64,000 bases of DNA, from NCBI RefSeq assembly GCF_900100155.1, contig NZ_FMTP01000004.1:62001-126000 (forward strand), read 5' to 3'. A model generated the notes under the pieces. It saw nothing but the letters and a program-made list of their open reading frames with translations. It did not search any database and was not told the origin of the DNA. This stretch comes from Ancylobacter rudongensis (GTDB taxonomy: Bacteria > Pseudomonadota > Alphaproteobacteria > Rhizobiales > Xanthobacteraceae). Positions 24,218-33,067 of the stretch are shown here, piece after piece. The translations under genes were made by a program, and so were the position numbers. Within the stretch, counting starts at the first letter, position 1, and every line of letters starts with the position of its first letter.

Positions 24218-25048
24218 ATGAGTTTTCCGGTACAGGCGAACGGCTCCTCGCGAGCCGTTCCCACCTCCGAGGCTTCCTTCTTTTGGAGGAAGCTCTCGGA
24301 GCACCGCACGGCCCTTTGGCGCCTGGCGTCAATCGGCCTCTTCTTTCTCGTCTGGGAGATCGCCGGCCGGATTCCGATCAGCTACGCTTTCCCGACCTTC
24401 CTGGAGACGCTGCGCGCCTTTGTGACGATGACGCTCGATGGGTCCTTCGTCGCGGCCTATGCCGAGACGCTGCAGCCGCTGGTGATCGGCATCGCCATCT
24501 CCGCCTTCATCGGCATTGGTCTCGGCATCGTCATGGGCCTGTCGCGCTTCGCCGAATGGCTGGTGGCGCCGGTGTTCATCGTGCTTCAGGCGGCGCCGAT
24601 GGCGGCGCTGATTCCGCTCATCACCTTCGTCTATGGCATCGGCCTGGTGTCGAAGACGCTGGCGGTGATCATGCTGGCACTGCCGGTGATCGTGCTCAAC
24701 GGCTACAAGGCGGTGCGCAACGCCAATCCCTCGCTGGTGGCCATGTGCTACTCGTTCCAGGGCAATCTGTGGCAGCGCATTACCAAGATCATCATCCCGG
24801 ATGCGAGTCCGGTGATCTTCGCTGGCCTTCGTCTCGGCCTCGCCGCCGGCTTCATCGGCGTGATCCTGGCGGAACTGCTGATCACCCCGACCGGCATTGG
24901 CGACCTCATCACCTATCATCGCTCGGTCGCCAACTATGCCGAGATGTATGCGGCCGTCGTCTCCATCATCCTCGTGTCCACCCTGACGCTCGCCGCGCTT
25001 GAGGCTTTCGAGCTTCGCGTGCTGCGTCCCGAGAAGAGAAAGTCCTGA
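24218..25048 (+). CDS. ABC uptake permease 1 (SsuC/TauC family)
   Basis: A 276-residue inner-membrane protein with about six hydrophobic segments and the cytoplasmic EAA loop (GYKAVRNANPSLVAMCYSF...RITKIIIPDASP, about residues 165-205) that contacts the ATPase. A polar N-terminal tail of about 35 residues precedes the first segment. It begins 10 bases after the binding-protein gene and ends 2 bases before the ATPase gene. A second, different permease follows the ATPase, so the channel is likely a heterodimer. Confidence 0.9.
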   Translation: MSFPVQANGSSRAVPTSEASFFWRKLSEHRTALWRLASIGLFFLVWEIAGRIPISYAFPTFLETLRAFVTMTLDGSFVAAYAETLQPLVIGIAISAFIGIGLGIVMGLSRFAEWLVAPVFIVLQAAPMAALIPLITFVYGIGLVSKTLAVIMLALPVIVLNGYKAVRNANPSLVAMCYSFQGNLWQRITKIIIPDASPVIFAGLRLGLAAGFIGVILAELLITPTGIGDLITYHRSVANYAEMYAAVVSIILVSTLTLAALEAFELRVLRPEKRKS

Positions 25049-25050
25049 TC

Positions 25051-25857
25051 ATGCGGAACATTACCGCTCAGGCGGCCACCGCCGCCGCCGTTGCCGCCGG
25101 CTCGGATGTCGCGGTCGAAGTGCGCGGCGTGTGCAAGATGTACAATGAGGTCGAAGCCCTGCGCGGCATCGACCTCGACTTCCCCGCCGGCAAGCTGACC
25201 ACGCTGCTTGGCCCGTCCGGCTGCGGCAAGACCACCCTTCTCAAGATCATCGCCGGTCTGATCCCGGCCACCTCGGGCGAGATCAGGGTCAATGGCCAGA
25301 CCGTCACCGGCCCCGGCCCCGAGCGCGCCTTCGTGTTCCAGGACTTCGCGTTGATGCCGTGGGCGACGGTCATGCGCAATGTCGCCTTCGGCCTGGAACT
25401 CAAGGGCATGGGCAAGGACGAGCGCCAGTCGATCGCCCGGAAGTACATCGCCGAGGTCGGCCTGTCCGGCTTCGAGAACAAGTACCCGCACGAGCTTTCC
25501 GGTGGCATGCGCCAGCGCGTCGGCCTCGCCCGCGCCTTCGCGGTAAATGCCGATGTGCTCCTGCTCGACGAGCCGTTCTCGGCGGTGGACGAGCAGAACC
25601 GCCGCAAGTTCCAGGAGGACCTGCTCGAACTGGTCGAGAAGGAGAAGAAGACCTTTATCTTCGTCACCCACTCGATCGAGGAAGCGGTCTACTGCTCCGA
25701 CCGCATCGTCATCCTCTCGCGCCGGCCCGGTCGGATCGCGCAGATCATTGAGCCTGAAATCGACCGTACGGCCTCGCCGGACGCCATTCGCCGTGACCAG
25801 GGCTACCTCGATACGGTCGAGGAAATCTGGCAGGGCCTCAAGCGCTACGTCGATTAG
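25051..25857 (+). CDS. ABC uptake ATP-binding protein (SsuB/TauB family)
   Basis: A 268-residue ATPase: Walker A GPSGCGKTT (about residue 53), Q-loop VFQDFALMPW, signature LSGGMRQRVGLARAF, Walker B VLLLDEPFSAVD, H-loop THSIEEAVYCSD. These place it in the nitrate/sulfonate/taurine importer group. It is flanked by two permease genes of the same operon. All catalytic motifs are intact. Confidence 0.93.
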   Translation: MRNITAQAATAAAVAAGSDVAVEVRGVCKMYNEVEALRGIDLDFPAGKLTTLLGPSGCGKTTLLKIIAGLIPATSGEIRVNGQTVTGPGPERAFVFQDFALMPWATVMRNVAFGLELKGMGKDERQSIARKYIAEVGLSGFENKYPHELSGGMRQRVGLARAFAVNADVLLLDEPFSAVDEQNRRKFQEDLLELVEKEKKTFIFVTHSIEEAVYCSDRIVILSRRPGRIAQIIEPEIDRTASPDAIRRDQGYLDTVEEIWQGLKRYVD

Positions 25858-25868
25858 GGGAGGCCGCG

Positions 25869-26621
25869 ATGACTTTGTTTGGCTATCGCGTGCCCATGAT
25901 GGCGTCGCTGCTTGTGTGGTGCGTCATCTGGGAAATCGTCGGGCGTTCCGGCGCCATGTTCCTCATTCCGCCACTCTCCGACGTGATCGTCGCGGCGATG
26001 GCGCTGGTACAGACCGCCACCTGGCAGTCGGCAGCGATTACCACGCTGAACAGCTTCTTGCTTGGCATGTTCTTCGCCATCGTCGTCGGGATCGCCATCG
26101 GCGTGCTGATGGGGCGTTCGACCACGGCCGACAGCCTGCTCGGCATCTGGGTGAACATCTTCGTCTCGGCGCCGCTTTCGGCGCTGGTGCCGGTGCTGAT
26201 GATTCTGTTCGGCATGGGCGAGACGACGGTGGTGGTCACGGTCTTCCTGTTCGCCGTCTGGATCATTGTGCTCGACACCCGGGCCGGCATTCAGGGCGTC
26301 CCGCCCTCGCTCGTCGAGATGGGGCGCAGCTATGGCGCGTCGCCCTGGACGCTTTACAGCAAGATCATCTTCTTCGCCGCGCTCCCCGAAATTCTCGCCG
26401 GCATCCGGCTGGGCGTCGTGCGCGGCGTCAAGGGCGTGGTGATCGGCCAGCTTCTGGTGGCGATCATCGGCTATGGCGAATTGTTCGAGCTCTATTCGCG
26501 CAATTTCGACATGGAGAATTTCTGGGCCCTGACCATCATCCTTTTCGCCGCCGCGATGGGGCTGTCGGCCCTGATCGAGAGCATTGAGAAACGCGTCGAC
26601 TATTACGCAGGAGTACGCTGA
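25869..26621 (+). CDS. ABC uptake permease 2 (SsuC/TauC family)
   Basis: A 250-residue membrane protein with six hydrophobic segments and an EAA loop (SLVEMGRSYGASPWTLYSKIIFFAALPEILAGIRLG, about residues 140-180). It differs clearly from permease 1, so this importer has two distinct membrane subunits. It starts 11 bases after the ATPase gene, and its stop shares one base with the start of the FAH gene (TGATG). Confidence 0.9.
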   Translation: MTLFGYRVPMMASLLVWCVIWEIVGRSGAMFLIPPLSDVIVAAMALVQTATWQSAAITTLNSFLLGMFFAIVVGIAIGVLMGRSTTADSLLGIWVNIFVSAPLSALVPVLMILFGMGETTVVVTVFLFAVWIIVLDTRAGIQGVPPSLVEMGRSYGASPWTLYSKIIFFAALPEILAGIRLGVVRGVKGVVIGQLLVAIIGYGELFELYSRNFDMENFWALTIILFAAAMGLSALIESIEKRVDYYAGVR

Positions 26622-27325
26622 TGAACGCGCCTATCGACACTTCCGTCTATGTGATCACGCCTCCTGGCATTCCGACGCTGCCCGTCGAAGGCTCGGACCA
26701 GCTGTTCCCGATCCATCGCATCTACTGCGTCGGCCGCAACTATGCCGAGCACGCGATCGAGATGGGGCATGATCCCGACAAGGAGCCGCCCTTTTTCTTC
26801 CAGAAGAACCCCGACAACGTCATCACCGACGGCACCTTCCCCTATCCCGACAAGTCCAGCGACGTGCATTACGAGCTGGAAATGCTGGTCGCGATCGGCA
26901 AGGGCGGGGTGAACATCCCGGTCGAGTCCGCGCTCGATCACGTGTGGGGCTATGGCGTAGGTCTCGACATGACCCGCCGCGACCTGCAGGGCGAGGCCAA
27001 GAAGCTGGGCCGTCCTTGGGAAATCGGCAAGGCCTTCGAGGACTCCGCCCCCTGCTCGGCACTGGTACCGGCCTCGGTCATCGGCCATCCCGCCGCTGGC
27101 AAGGTGTGGCTGAACGTCAACGGCACGCAGCGCCAGGTCGGCGACCTCAACCAGATGATCTGGAAGGTGCCGGAGATGATCTCCTACCTCTCCGGCCTGT
27201 TCGAGCTTCAGCCCGGCGACGTCATCATGTCAGGTACCCCGGCCGGCGTCGGTGCCATTGTGCGCGGCGATGTCATGGAGGGCGGTGTCGACGGCGTCGG
27301 CTCGCTCACCGTCAAGGTCGTCTGA
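26621..27325 (+). CDS. FAH-family hydrolase (fumarylpyruvate hydrolase-like)
   Basis: A 234-residue enzyme of the fumarylacetoacetate hydrolase superfamily. Marks are IYCVGRNYAEHAIEMG, PFFFQKNPDNV, the metal ligands in HYELEMLVAIG, GYGVGLDMTRRDLQGEAKKLGRPWEIGKAF, and GDVIMSGTPAGVG. The layout closely follows fumarylpyruvate hydrolases of the gentisate route, which cleave a C-C bond in a ring-fission product. It is the last gene of the ABC uptake operon and is followed by a strong terminator. The ligand taken up may thus be an aromatic or other ring acid whose remaining catabolic genes lie elsewhere. Confidence 0.85.
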   Translation: MNAPIDTSVYVITPPGIPTLPVEGSDQLFPIHRIYCVGRNYAEHAIEMGHDPDKEPPFFFQKNPDNVITDGTFPYPDKSSDVHYELEMLVAIGKGGVNIPVESALDHVWGYGVGLDMTRRDLQGEAKKLGRPWEIGKAFEDSAPCSALVPASVIGHPAAGKVWLNVNGTQRQVGDLNQMIWKVPEMISYLSGLFELQPGDVIMSGTPAGVGAIVRGDVMEGGVDGVGSLTVKVV

Positions 27326-27334
27326 GCGGCTGTT

Positions 27335-27366
27335 GCCGGCACCCGGGGCAATCGCCCGGTGCCGGC
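27335..27366 (+). repeat. GC-rich hairpin after the uptake operon
   Basis: GCCGGCACC (27335-27343) pairs with GGTGCCGGC (27358-27366). It lies ten bases after the FAH stop and just ahead of a stronger terminator. It may shield the transcript end; it has no T run itself. Confidence 0.5.
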
Positions 27367-27378
27367 ATCGCACTAACC

Positions 27379-27416
27379 AAACGGGACGCGGCGCCATGGC
27401 CCGCGTCCCGTTTTCG
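27379..27416 (+). terminator. Rho-independent terminator of the ABC uptake operon
   Basis: A perfect 13-bp stem, AAACGGGACGCGG (27379-27391) with CCGCGTCCCGTTT (27401-27413), 9-base loop, followed by TTTTC. It lies 54 bases past the FAH stop and 36 bases before the stop of the convergent helicase gene, so it may serve both directions. Confidence 0.85.
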
Positions 27417-27451
27417 TCTGGAGGCCATGCGTGCCGCTGTTCTAGCGCGCA

Positions 27452-29569
27452 TCAGGGGCGTCGCGGCGGCTTGCTCTTGGCATTGGACTTGCCGCCCGGC
27501 TTCTTGCCGGCGAAAGGCTTGGCCTCGAACGTCTTTGCCTCGAACCGCTTAGCCGTGGGCTTCTTAGCCGGAGCCGATTTGCCATCAGGCTTCCTGCCTT
27601 CAAATCTCCCCGGCGGCTTTCCTTCGAACGCTGTGGGGCGCACGGGCTTGGCCGGCCGCTCGCCGTCGCTGTTGGCCAGCGGGTTCCATTCGCGCGGCTT
27701 CTCGAAACCGCCCTTGCGATGCGCCGTCTTGCTGCGCTCATAGGTGCCGCCCTCCGGCGCGCCGCGCTCCGGCCGGCTGTCGGCGGGCTTGCCCTTGGCC
27801 GGCTCATGGCGCGGGGCTGGCTCGCGCTTCTCGTAAGCAGGTTTCTCATGGGCAGGCCTGGCGTAGGCGGGCCCGTCCTGCGCCGGCCTCTCGCGCTCCG
27901 GCCTATCGCGTTGCGACCGTTCAGGCGACGGCCGGCTGCGCGGCGGGCGTGATGAGCGCTCCTCCGACGGCCCGCCAGGCAGCGGCTCGATGACGACGTC
28001 GCCACCTTCGATCTTGCGCACCGACTTGCCGAAGCGATCGGCGGCGGCACGGCTGACCTCGAAGGCGGTTTCCTCGTCGAGGATGCGGATGATGCCGATT
28101 TCCTTGCGGGTCACGTTGCCACGGCGGCAGATCAGCGGCAGCAGCCATTTGGGGTCGGCATTGCTGCGACGCCCGACATTGAGCCGGAACCACACGCTCC
28201 CGCCGCCCGATGGCCCGCCAAACTCCCGGTCGGCGGCGCGATCGCGCACAGCGCCCCCGCGTGGCTCGCCGGGGTCGGCGACCTCCTCCGGTGCCGGCAG
28301 GCCGGCCCGATAGAGCCGCACCAGAGCGGCGGCGAGATGCTCGGGGGCATGCGCCGCCAGCAAAGTGCGACCGGCGGCAAGGTCTTCTTCATTCGCTTCG
28401 TCGGTGAGCAGCGCGTCCCGCAGCATGCGCTCATGGTCGAGCTTGCGGATCTCCTCTGAGGTCGGCGGGCCTGACCACGCCGGCACGATGCCGAGCCCGC
28501 GCATCAGGTCCTCGGTCCGCCGACGCCGGAACGGCGGCACCAGAAGCACGCTCACGCCCTTGCGCCCCGCCCGCCCGGTGCGGCCGCTGCGATGCTGCAG
28601 GCTCTCGGCGTCGTTCGGCAGGTCGGCATGGATGACGAGGCCGAGATTGGGCAAATCAATGCCGCGCGCGGCGACATCGGTGGCCACGCACACCCGTGCG
28701 CGTCCGTCCCGAAGCGCCTGCAGGGCGTGGTTGCGCTCGTTCTGGCTGAGTTCGCCGGACAGTGCCACGGCGGAGAACTGCCGTTCCTGCAGCATGGCGT
28801 GCAGCCGCCGCACCGCCTCGCGCGTATTGCAGAACACGATGGCGCTCGGCGTGTCGTAGAAGCGGAGCACATTGACCACCGCGTGATCGATCTCGGTCGG
28901 GGCGATGCGGATGGTGCGGTATTCGATATCGGCGTGCCCGCCCTCGGCGCTCGCCACCTCGATGCGCAGCGCGTCGCGCTGATAGCGCTTGGCCAGCGCG
29001 GTGATGCCGCGCGGCATGGTGGCGGAAAACAGAAGGCTGCGCCGCTCCGGCGGGGTGGCATCGAGGATGAATTCGAGATCCTCGCGGAAGCCGAGGTCGA
29101 GCATCTCGTCGGCCTCGTCCAGCACCGCGACTTTCAGCGCGGAAAGGTCAAGCCGGCCGCGCTCCAGATGGTCGCGCAGCCGCCCCGGCGTGCCCACCAC
29201 GATATGCGCGCCCTGATTCAGCAGGCGCTGCTCCTGGCGCGGGTCCATGCCGCCGACGCAGGAAACGATGCGCGCGCCGGTCGCGGCATAGAGCCAGGCG
29301 AATTCCCGCTGCACCTGCAGCGCCAATTCGCGGGTCGGAGCCACCACAAGGGCGAGGGGAGCCGTCGCGTGCGGCAGACGCTCCTCCCCGCCCAGCAGCG
29401 TCTCGGCCATGGCGAGGCCATAGGCCACGGTCTTGCCGGAACCTGTCTGCGCCGAGACTAGCAGGTCGCGCCCCGCCGCCTCTGGCGCGAGCACGGACAG
29501 CTGCACCGGAGTCGGGTTGTTATAGTCCCGTTCGGCCAGCGCTTGGGCAAGCGCCAGGTTCGTCGTCAT
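27452..29569 (-). CDS. DEAD-box RNA helicase with DbpA-type domain and basic tail
   Basis: A 705-residue helicase. Core motifs are in order: Q-motif region YNNPTPVQ, AQTGSGKT, PTRELALQ, TPGRLRDHL, DEADEMLDLG, SAT, then the second domain with VFCNTREAVRRL, ATDVAARGIDLPN and HRSGRTGRAG. A DbpA-like RNA-binding domain follows (about residues 460-530, WFRLNVGRRSNADPKWLLPLICRRG). The last 170 residues are a low-complexity tail rich in Pro, Arg, Glu and Lys. Such proteins (CsdA/DeaD-like) unwind RNA in ribosome assembly and cold adaptation. ATG 29569 is chosen; an upstream TTG/ATG frame extends to 29578. Confidence 0.93.
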   Translation of the reverse strand: MTTNLALAQALAERDYNNPTPVQLSVLAPEAAGRDLLVSAQTGSGKTVAYGLAMAETLLGGEERLPHATAPLALVVAPTRELALQVQREFAWLYAATGARIVSCVGGMDPRQEQRLLNQGAHIVVGTPGRLRDHLERGRLDLSALKVAVLDEADEMLDLGFREDLEFILDATPPERRSLLFSATMPRGITALAKRYQRDALRIEVASAEGGHADIEYRTIRIAPTEIDHAVVNVLRFYDTPSAIVFCNTREAVRRLHAMLQERQFSAVALSGELSQNERNHALQALRDGRARVCVATDVAARGIDLPNLGLVIHADLPNDAESLQHRSGRTGRAGRKGVSVLLVPPFRRRRTEDLMRGLGIVPAWSGPPTSEEIRKLDHERMLRDALLTDEANEEDLAAGRTLLAAHAPEHLAAALVRLYRAGLPAPEEVADPGEPRGGAVRDRAADREFGGPSGGGSVWFRLNVGRRSNADPKWLLPLICRRGNVTRKEIGIIRILDEETAFEVSRAAADRFGKSVRKIEGGDVVIEPLPGGPSEERSSRPPRSRPSPERSQRDRPERERPAQDGPAYARPAHEKPAYEKREPAPRHEPAKGKPADSRPERGAPEGGTYERSKTAHRKGGFEKPREWNPLANSDGERPAKPVRPTAFEGKPPGRFEGRKPDGKSAPAKKPTAKRFEAKTFEAKPFAGKKPGGKSNAKSKPPRRP

Positions 29570-29881
29570 GAAGGTCACGGCTGGTCCGCCTATGTCGCAG
29601 TCTCGTCAGGCGTCGAAGGGGAGCCATCGGAAAAATGTCTGGAAGCCCCTTCCTTAATCGCGCCGGAGCCGCGACGCCACTGTCGTCCACGCATCCCCGC
29701 GCCGTGCCCGGCGCAGGGCCCGCCCCGTTGGCTTCCCGCACGAGGAGAGTCTGCCGCCAAACGCTGGGGCGGCGGGCTTTGCTTGAAACGGCGTGATCCT
29801 CGCCGGAGGGGCCCGTCACGCGGCTTTCACGCGAGGTGATCACGTTGCACGCTACCATCGCCGGACGACGCAGGAACCTTG
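29570..29881. other. Divergent intergenic region
   Basis: About 310 bases between the minus-strand helicase and the plus-strand MFS gene. GC-rich, with no ORF I can support and no RNA gene. Cold-inducible helicase genes often have long leaders, so a regulatory 5' leader here is possible but no defined motif is seen. Confidence 0.45.
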
Positions 29882-31411
29882 ATGCAAGAGCACCTCCCCC
29901 ACGCGAGTCACGAGCCCGCCATCGGCAGGACGGTTCAATACTACATCGACGAGCGGCCGAACTGGCCGGACGGCACGCCGGTGCCCGTGACGCCGATGAC
30001 CGCGATGCAGTGGCGCATCTGGGGGCTCGCGGCAGCCGGAAAGTTCTTCGAGGGTCTCGTCGTCTTCATGACCGGCGTGGCTATGCCGCTGATCGCCAAT
30101 GAATTCGGCCTCGGCGCGGTGGAGCACGGGGTTGTGGGTGCCGCCTCGCTCGCCGGCATTCTGGTGGGCGCCTTGCTGCTCGGCGGCCTTGCCGATCAGT
30201 TCGGCCGCAAACTTATGTTCATCGTCGAGATGGTGCTGTTCATCATCTTCCTCATGCTGCTGTCCGTGGCACCGAGCTACGTCTGGCTCGTCGTCTTCCT
30301 TTTCGGCATCGGACTCGCGCTCGGCTGCGACTACCCGACGGCGCACCTCATCATTTCCGAGAGCATCCCGACGAGTGCCCGCGGCCGCCTCGTCCTGGGT
30401 GCGTTCGCCTTCCAGGCGGTTGGTGCGCTGGTCGGTACCGGCGTCGGCTATGTCGTCCTCACCATCGATTCCGACGTCACGGCGTGGCGGTGGATGTATG
30501 CCGCAGCCATCATTCCGGCCATGCTTGTGCTAGCCGGCCGCTTTTTTGTCACCGAAAGCGCGCCCTGGCTGTTTGCCCGGGGCCGGAAACATGAGGCTGA
30601 GCACGAAACCGCCCGCCTGCTGCAGCGCAAGCCCGCCTATCCGAAGAAGGTGGTTCTCTCCGCGCCCCACAAGGTGGAGGCGGGCGCCACTGGCTGGATG
30701 GCGCTGTTCAATCGCCGCAACCGCCGCGCCACCATCCTCGCCTCTGTGCCGTGGTTCCTGCAGGATCTGTCGACTTACGGTATCGGCATCTTCACTCCCA
30801 CCATCCTCGCCGCGACGCTCGGCCATGACAGCGGCAACGCCCGCAATATCGCCGAGATCATTCAGAACGACATCGCCGCCGCCGAAGGCGCGGCCATGAT
30901 CGACGTGCTGCTCATCGTCGGCATTATCTTCGCCGTCGCGTTGGCGGACCGGGTTGGCCGGGTCCCGCTGCAGATCCTCGGCTTCATCGGCTGCGCTGCC
31001 GGGCTGCTGATCGCGTCCTTCTCCGCCTATTACGACGGTGCGATGGGGACGGCGCTCATCTTCATCGGCTTCATGATGTTCAACTTCATGACCAATCTCG
31101 GCCCGAACGCGCAAACTTACCTGCTTGCCGGCGAGGTGTTCCCGACCGCCATTCGTGGCAAGGGCGCCGGCTTCGCCGCTGCTTTCGCCAAGATGGGCGC
31201 CGTGCTCACCGCCTTCGGCTTCCCAATTCTGCTCGCCTCCCTTGGCCAGCAGATGCTTCTCTTCGGCCTCGTGGCGATGTCGCTGCTGGGTGCCGCCGTC
31301 ACTTGGTGGTTCCGCATCGAGACGACGGGCGTCAGCCTCGACGAGGTGGGCGCTCATGGCCACCATGCCGGCAAGGTTCCAATTCCGGACAGCGCCCTTG
31401 CCGAACTGTGA
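29882..31411 (+). CDS. Major facilitator superfamily transporter
   Basis: A 509-residue membrane protein with about 12 hydrophobic segments. The MFS loop 2-3 motif is present (GGLADQFGRKLMF), the fourth segment region reads LGCDYPTAHLIISESIPTSARGR, and the second-half counterpart is ALADRVGRVPLQ. The C-terminal half has the sugar-porter/SV2-like stretch LLAGEVFPTAIRGKGAGFAAAFAKMGA. An extra soluble loop of about 40 residues lies between the halves around residue 330. It is a proton-driven carrier for a sugar or organic acid; the solute is unknown. It stands alone. Confidence 0.9.
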   Translation: MQEHLPHASHEPAIGRTVQYYIDERPNWPDGTPVPVTPMTAMQWRIWGLAAAGKFFEGLVVFMTGVAMPLIANEFGLGAVEHGVVGAASLAGILVGALLLGGLADQFGRKLMFIVEMVLFIIFLMLLSVAPSYVWLVVFLFGIGLALGCDYPTAHLIISESIPTSARGRLVLGAFAFQAVGALVGTGVGYVVLTIDSDVTAWRWMYAAAIIPAMLVLAGRFFVTESAPWLFARGRKHEAEHETARLLQRKPAYPKKVVLSAPHKVEAGATGWMALFNRRNRRATILASVPWFLQDLSTYGIGIFTPTILAATLGHDSGNARNIAEIIQNDIAAAEGAAMIDVLLIVGIIFAVALADRVGRVPLQILGFIGCAAGLLIASFSAYYDGAMGTALIFIGFMMFNFMTNLGPNAQTYLLAGEVFPTAIRGKGAGFAAAFAKMGAVLTAFGFPILLASLGQQMLLFGLVAMSLLGAAVTWWFRIETTGVSLDEVGAHGHHAGKVPIPDSALAEL

Positions 31412-31580
31412 AGCGGGTGAACCTTGTCGGACCCAACGAGGATAGATTGCAACGTCCCGCGGTAAGCCGGCACGCCGGGAAGGCCATATTCAGGGAGTGC
31501 CCCCTTGCGCTCTCTCCTGTGAAGCATGCGCCGGGGGACTTGAAGCCACCGGCCGGCACCCTTATGGTGCGGCCACCTGA

Positions 31581-31654
31581 GCGGGCGTAGTTCAATGGTA
31601 GAACGGCAGCTTCCCAAGCTGCATACGAGGGTTCGATTCCCTTCGCCCGCTCCA
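31581..31654 (+). tRNA. tRNA-Gly (anticodon CCC)
   Basis: A 74-nt tRNA with the 3' CCA encoded. Acceptor stem GCGGGCG/CGCCCGC, D-arm GTTCAATGGTAGAAC, anticodon stem GCAGC/GCTGC with loop TTCCCAA giving anticodon CCC at 31613-31615, and a T-arm with GGGTTCGATTCCC. All helices pair. It reads GGG codons. No direct repeat or integrase gene was seen nearby, so it is not marked as an integration site. Confidence 0.97.
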
Positions 31655-31837
31655 CAAGCTTCTCGACCGCTTGCCCAATGTTGCCTGACGCGCCCTCGTC
31701 GGCGGACGGATGCCAGGGTGGCGACGGCCGGGTGGCTTCCGGCGGAGCGTGGCTCAGCTGGCTTTCTGTCGGCCGTCCCGAGCCGTTAGGATGGTTGCGC
31801 CCGGCGAGTCGGCGGGCGGGAAAACGGGAGAAGGTGC

Positions 31838-32773
31838 GTGAGCGGGGAGGCCCTGGTCTTTTACAGCGCGGTGGACAATGCGCAGGAATGGCGCGCGGCG
31901 CTTACCGCCGAACTCCCTGATCTCGATGTACGCATTGCCCCTGACATCGGCGACCCCGCCGACATTCGCTACGCACTAACCTGGGTCCCGCCGGCCGGTT
32001 TCTTCGCGCTCTTCCCCAATTTGCAGCTGGTGGTCAATCTCGGTGCCGGCGTGGATGCGTTGATGAAGCGCGACGACCTGGTGCCGGTGAAGTTCGCCCG
32101 CCTCAACGATCCTGGCATGGAGGCGATGATGGCGAGCTACGTCATCTTCGCCGTTACCCGCTATGCCCGTGACATTCCCGTCTTCGAGCGCGCCAAGCGG
32201 CGCGGGGAGTGGGAGTATGTTCATCCCCGTCCGCTGTACGAGATCAAGGTCGGCGTACTCGGGCTCGGCGAGCTCGGCGCCGCGTCGGCAAAGGCGTTGG
32301 CGGCGATGGGCTTTTCCGTCACCGGCTGGTCGCGCAGCCCGAAGGACATTCCCGGCGTCACTGCACTGACCGGCCGCGAGGGGCTGGAGCGCGTGCTGAG
32401 CGAAAGCGAAATTGTCGTGTGTCTGGTGCCGCTAACGCCGGACACTCATCATCTGCTCGGCGCCACCGAACTGGCCCTCATGCAGAAAGGCGCCAAACTG
32501 GTGAATGTGTCGCGCGGCGCGCTGGTGGATGAGGCGGCGCTGGTCGAGGCGCTGCGTTCCGGCCATCTCGCCGAAGCGACGCTCGATGTATTCGAGACCG
32601 AGCCGCTGCGAGAGGGCCATGCGCTCTGGGCGCTCGACAATGTGCTGATCACTCCCCATGTGGCGAGCATCACCGTGCCGGCCCTGGCCGCGCGCGATGT
32701 GGCGGAGAGCATCCGCCGCGTGCGTCAAGGTCTGCCGCCGCTGCATGAGGTGGACCCGCGCCGCGGCTACTGA
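31838..32773 (+). CDS. D-isomer 2-hydroxyacid dehydrogenase (glyoxylate/hydroxypyruvate reductase A-like)
   Basis: A 311-residue NAD(P)-dependent enzyme. Seen are the nucleotide-binding GVLGLGELG (about residue 142), the catalytic Arg in VNVSRGALVDEAALVEAL, the Glu in DVFETEPL and the His in TPHVASITVP. The N-terminal region NLQLVVNLGAGVDAL is that of the GhrA branch, which reduces glyoxylate and hydroxypyruvate. GTG 31838 follows GGGAGAAGG. The gene stands between tRNA-Gly and a small membrane protein gene and has no obvious operon partner. Confidence 0.88.
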   Translation: MSGEALVFYSAVDNAQEWRAALTAELPDLDVRIAPDIGDPADIRYALTWVPPAGFFALFPNLQLVVNLGAGVDALMKRDDLVPVKFARLNDPGMEAMMASYVIFAVTRYARDIPVFERAKRRGEWEYVHPRPLYEIKVGVLGLGELGAASAKALAAMGFSVTGWSRSPKDIPGVTALTGREGLERVLSESEIVVCLVPLTPDTHHLLGATELALMQKGAKLVNVSRGALVDEAALVEALRSGHLAEATLDVFETEPLREGHALWALDNVLITPHVASITVPALAARDVAESIRRVRQGLPPLHEVDPRRGY

Positions 32774-32851
32774 GGTGGCGGCCGTCTCGGCTTTGACGGC
32801 CGCCACCTCGTTGGTGCTGTTCGTGCTAAGCTGCAGTTGAGGGAGAAAGCG

Positions 32852-33007
32852 ATGGCGGAACTCGCACGTTCACGCGGAAGCGTCTGGAACTGGGGGGCGG
32901 GCATCGTCGCGCTCCTGGTCGTTGCTGCGGCGATCGGCCTGTGGGCGCGCCACGGTGCGGCCGTTTTCTTCGACATGCTGACGGCCGGGCTGGCTTATTG
33001 CTTCTGA
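32852..33007 (+). CDS. 51-residue single-span membrane protein
   Basis: A short gene preceded by GAGGGAGAAAGCG, with ATG 32852 and TGA 33005-33007. The product is a polar N-terminus, one membrane helix of about 20 residues (GIVALLVVAAAIGLWAR) and a C-terminal end with FFDMLTAGLAYCF. It lies 60 bases before the SCO-family gene in the same direction. It resembles in size the small membrane proteins that accompany copper/oxidase assembly genes, but I recognise no family. The good ribosome-binding site and clean membrane helix support it. Confidence 0.6.
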   Translation: MAELARSRGSVWNWGAGIVALLVVAAAIGLWARHGAAVFFDMLTAGLAYCF

Positions 33008-33067
33008 GCCTGTGAATTGACCCCTGGCGCCGGCCTGTGCGGCCTCGCCAAGCCTTGCTGTGGTGCC

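Noticed and set aside
31581..31654. tRNA-Gly as an integration site of a mobile element
   Set aside because: No integrase, repeated tRNA end or foreign-looking block follows it.
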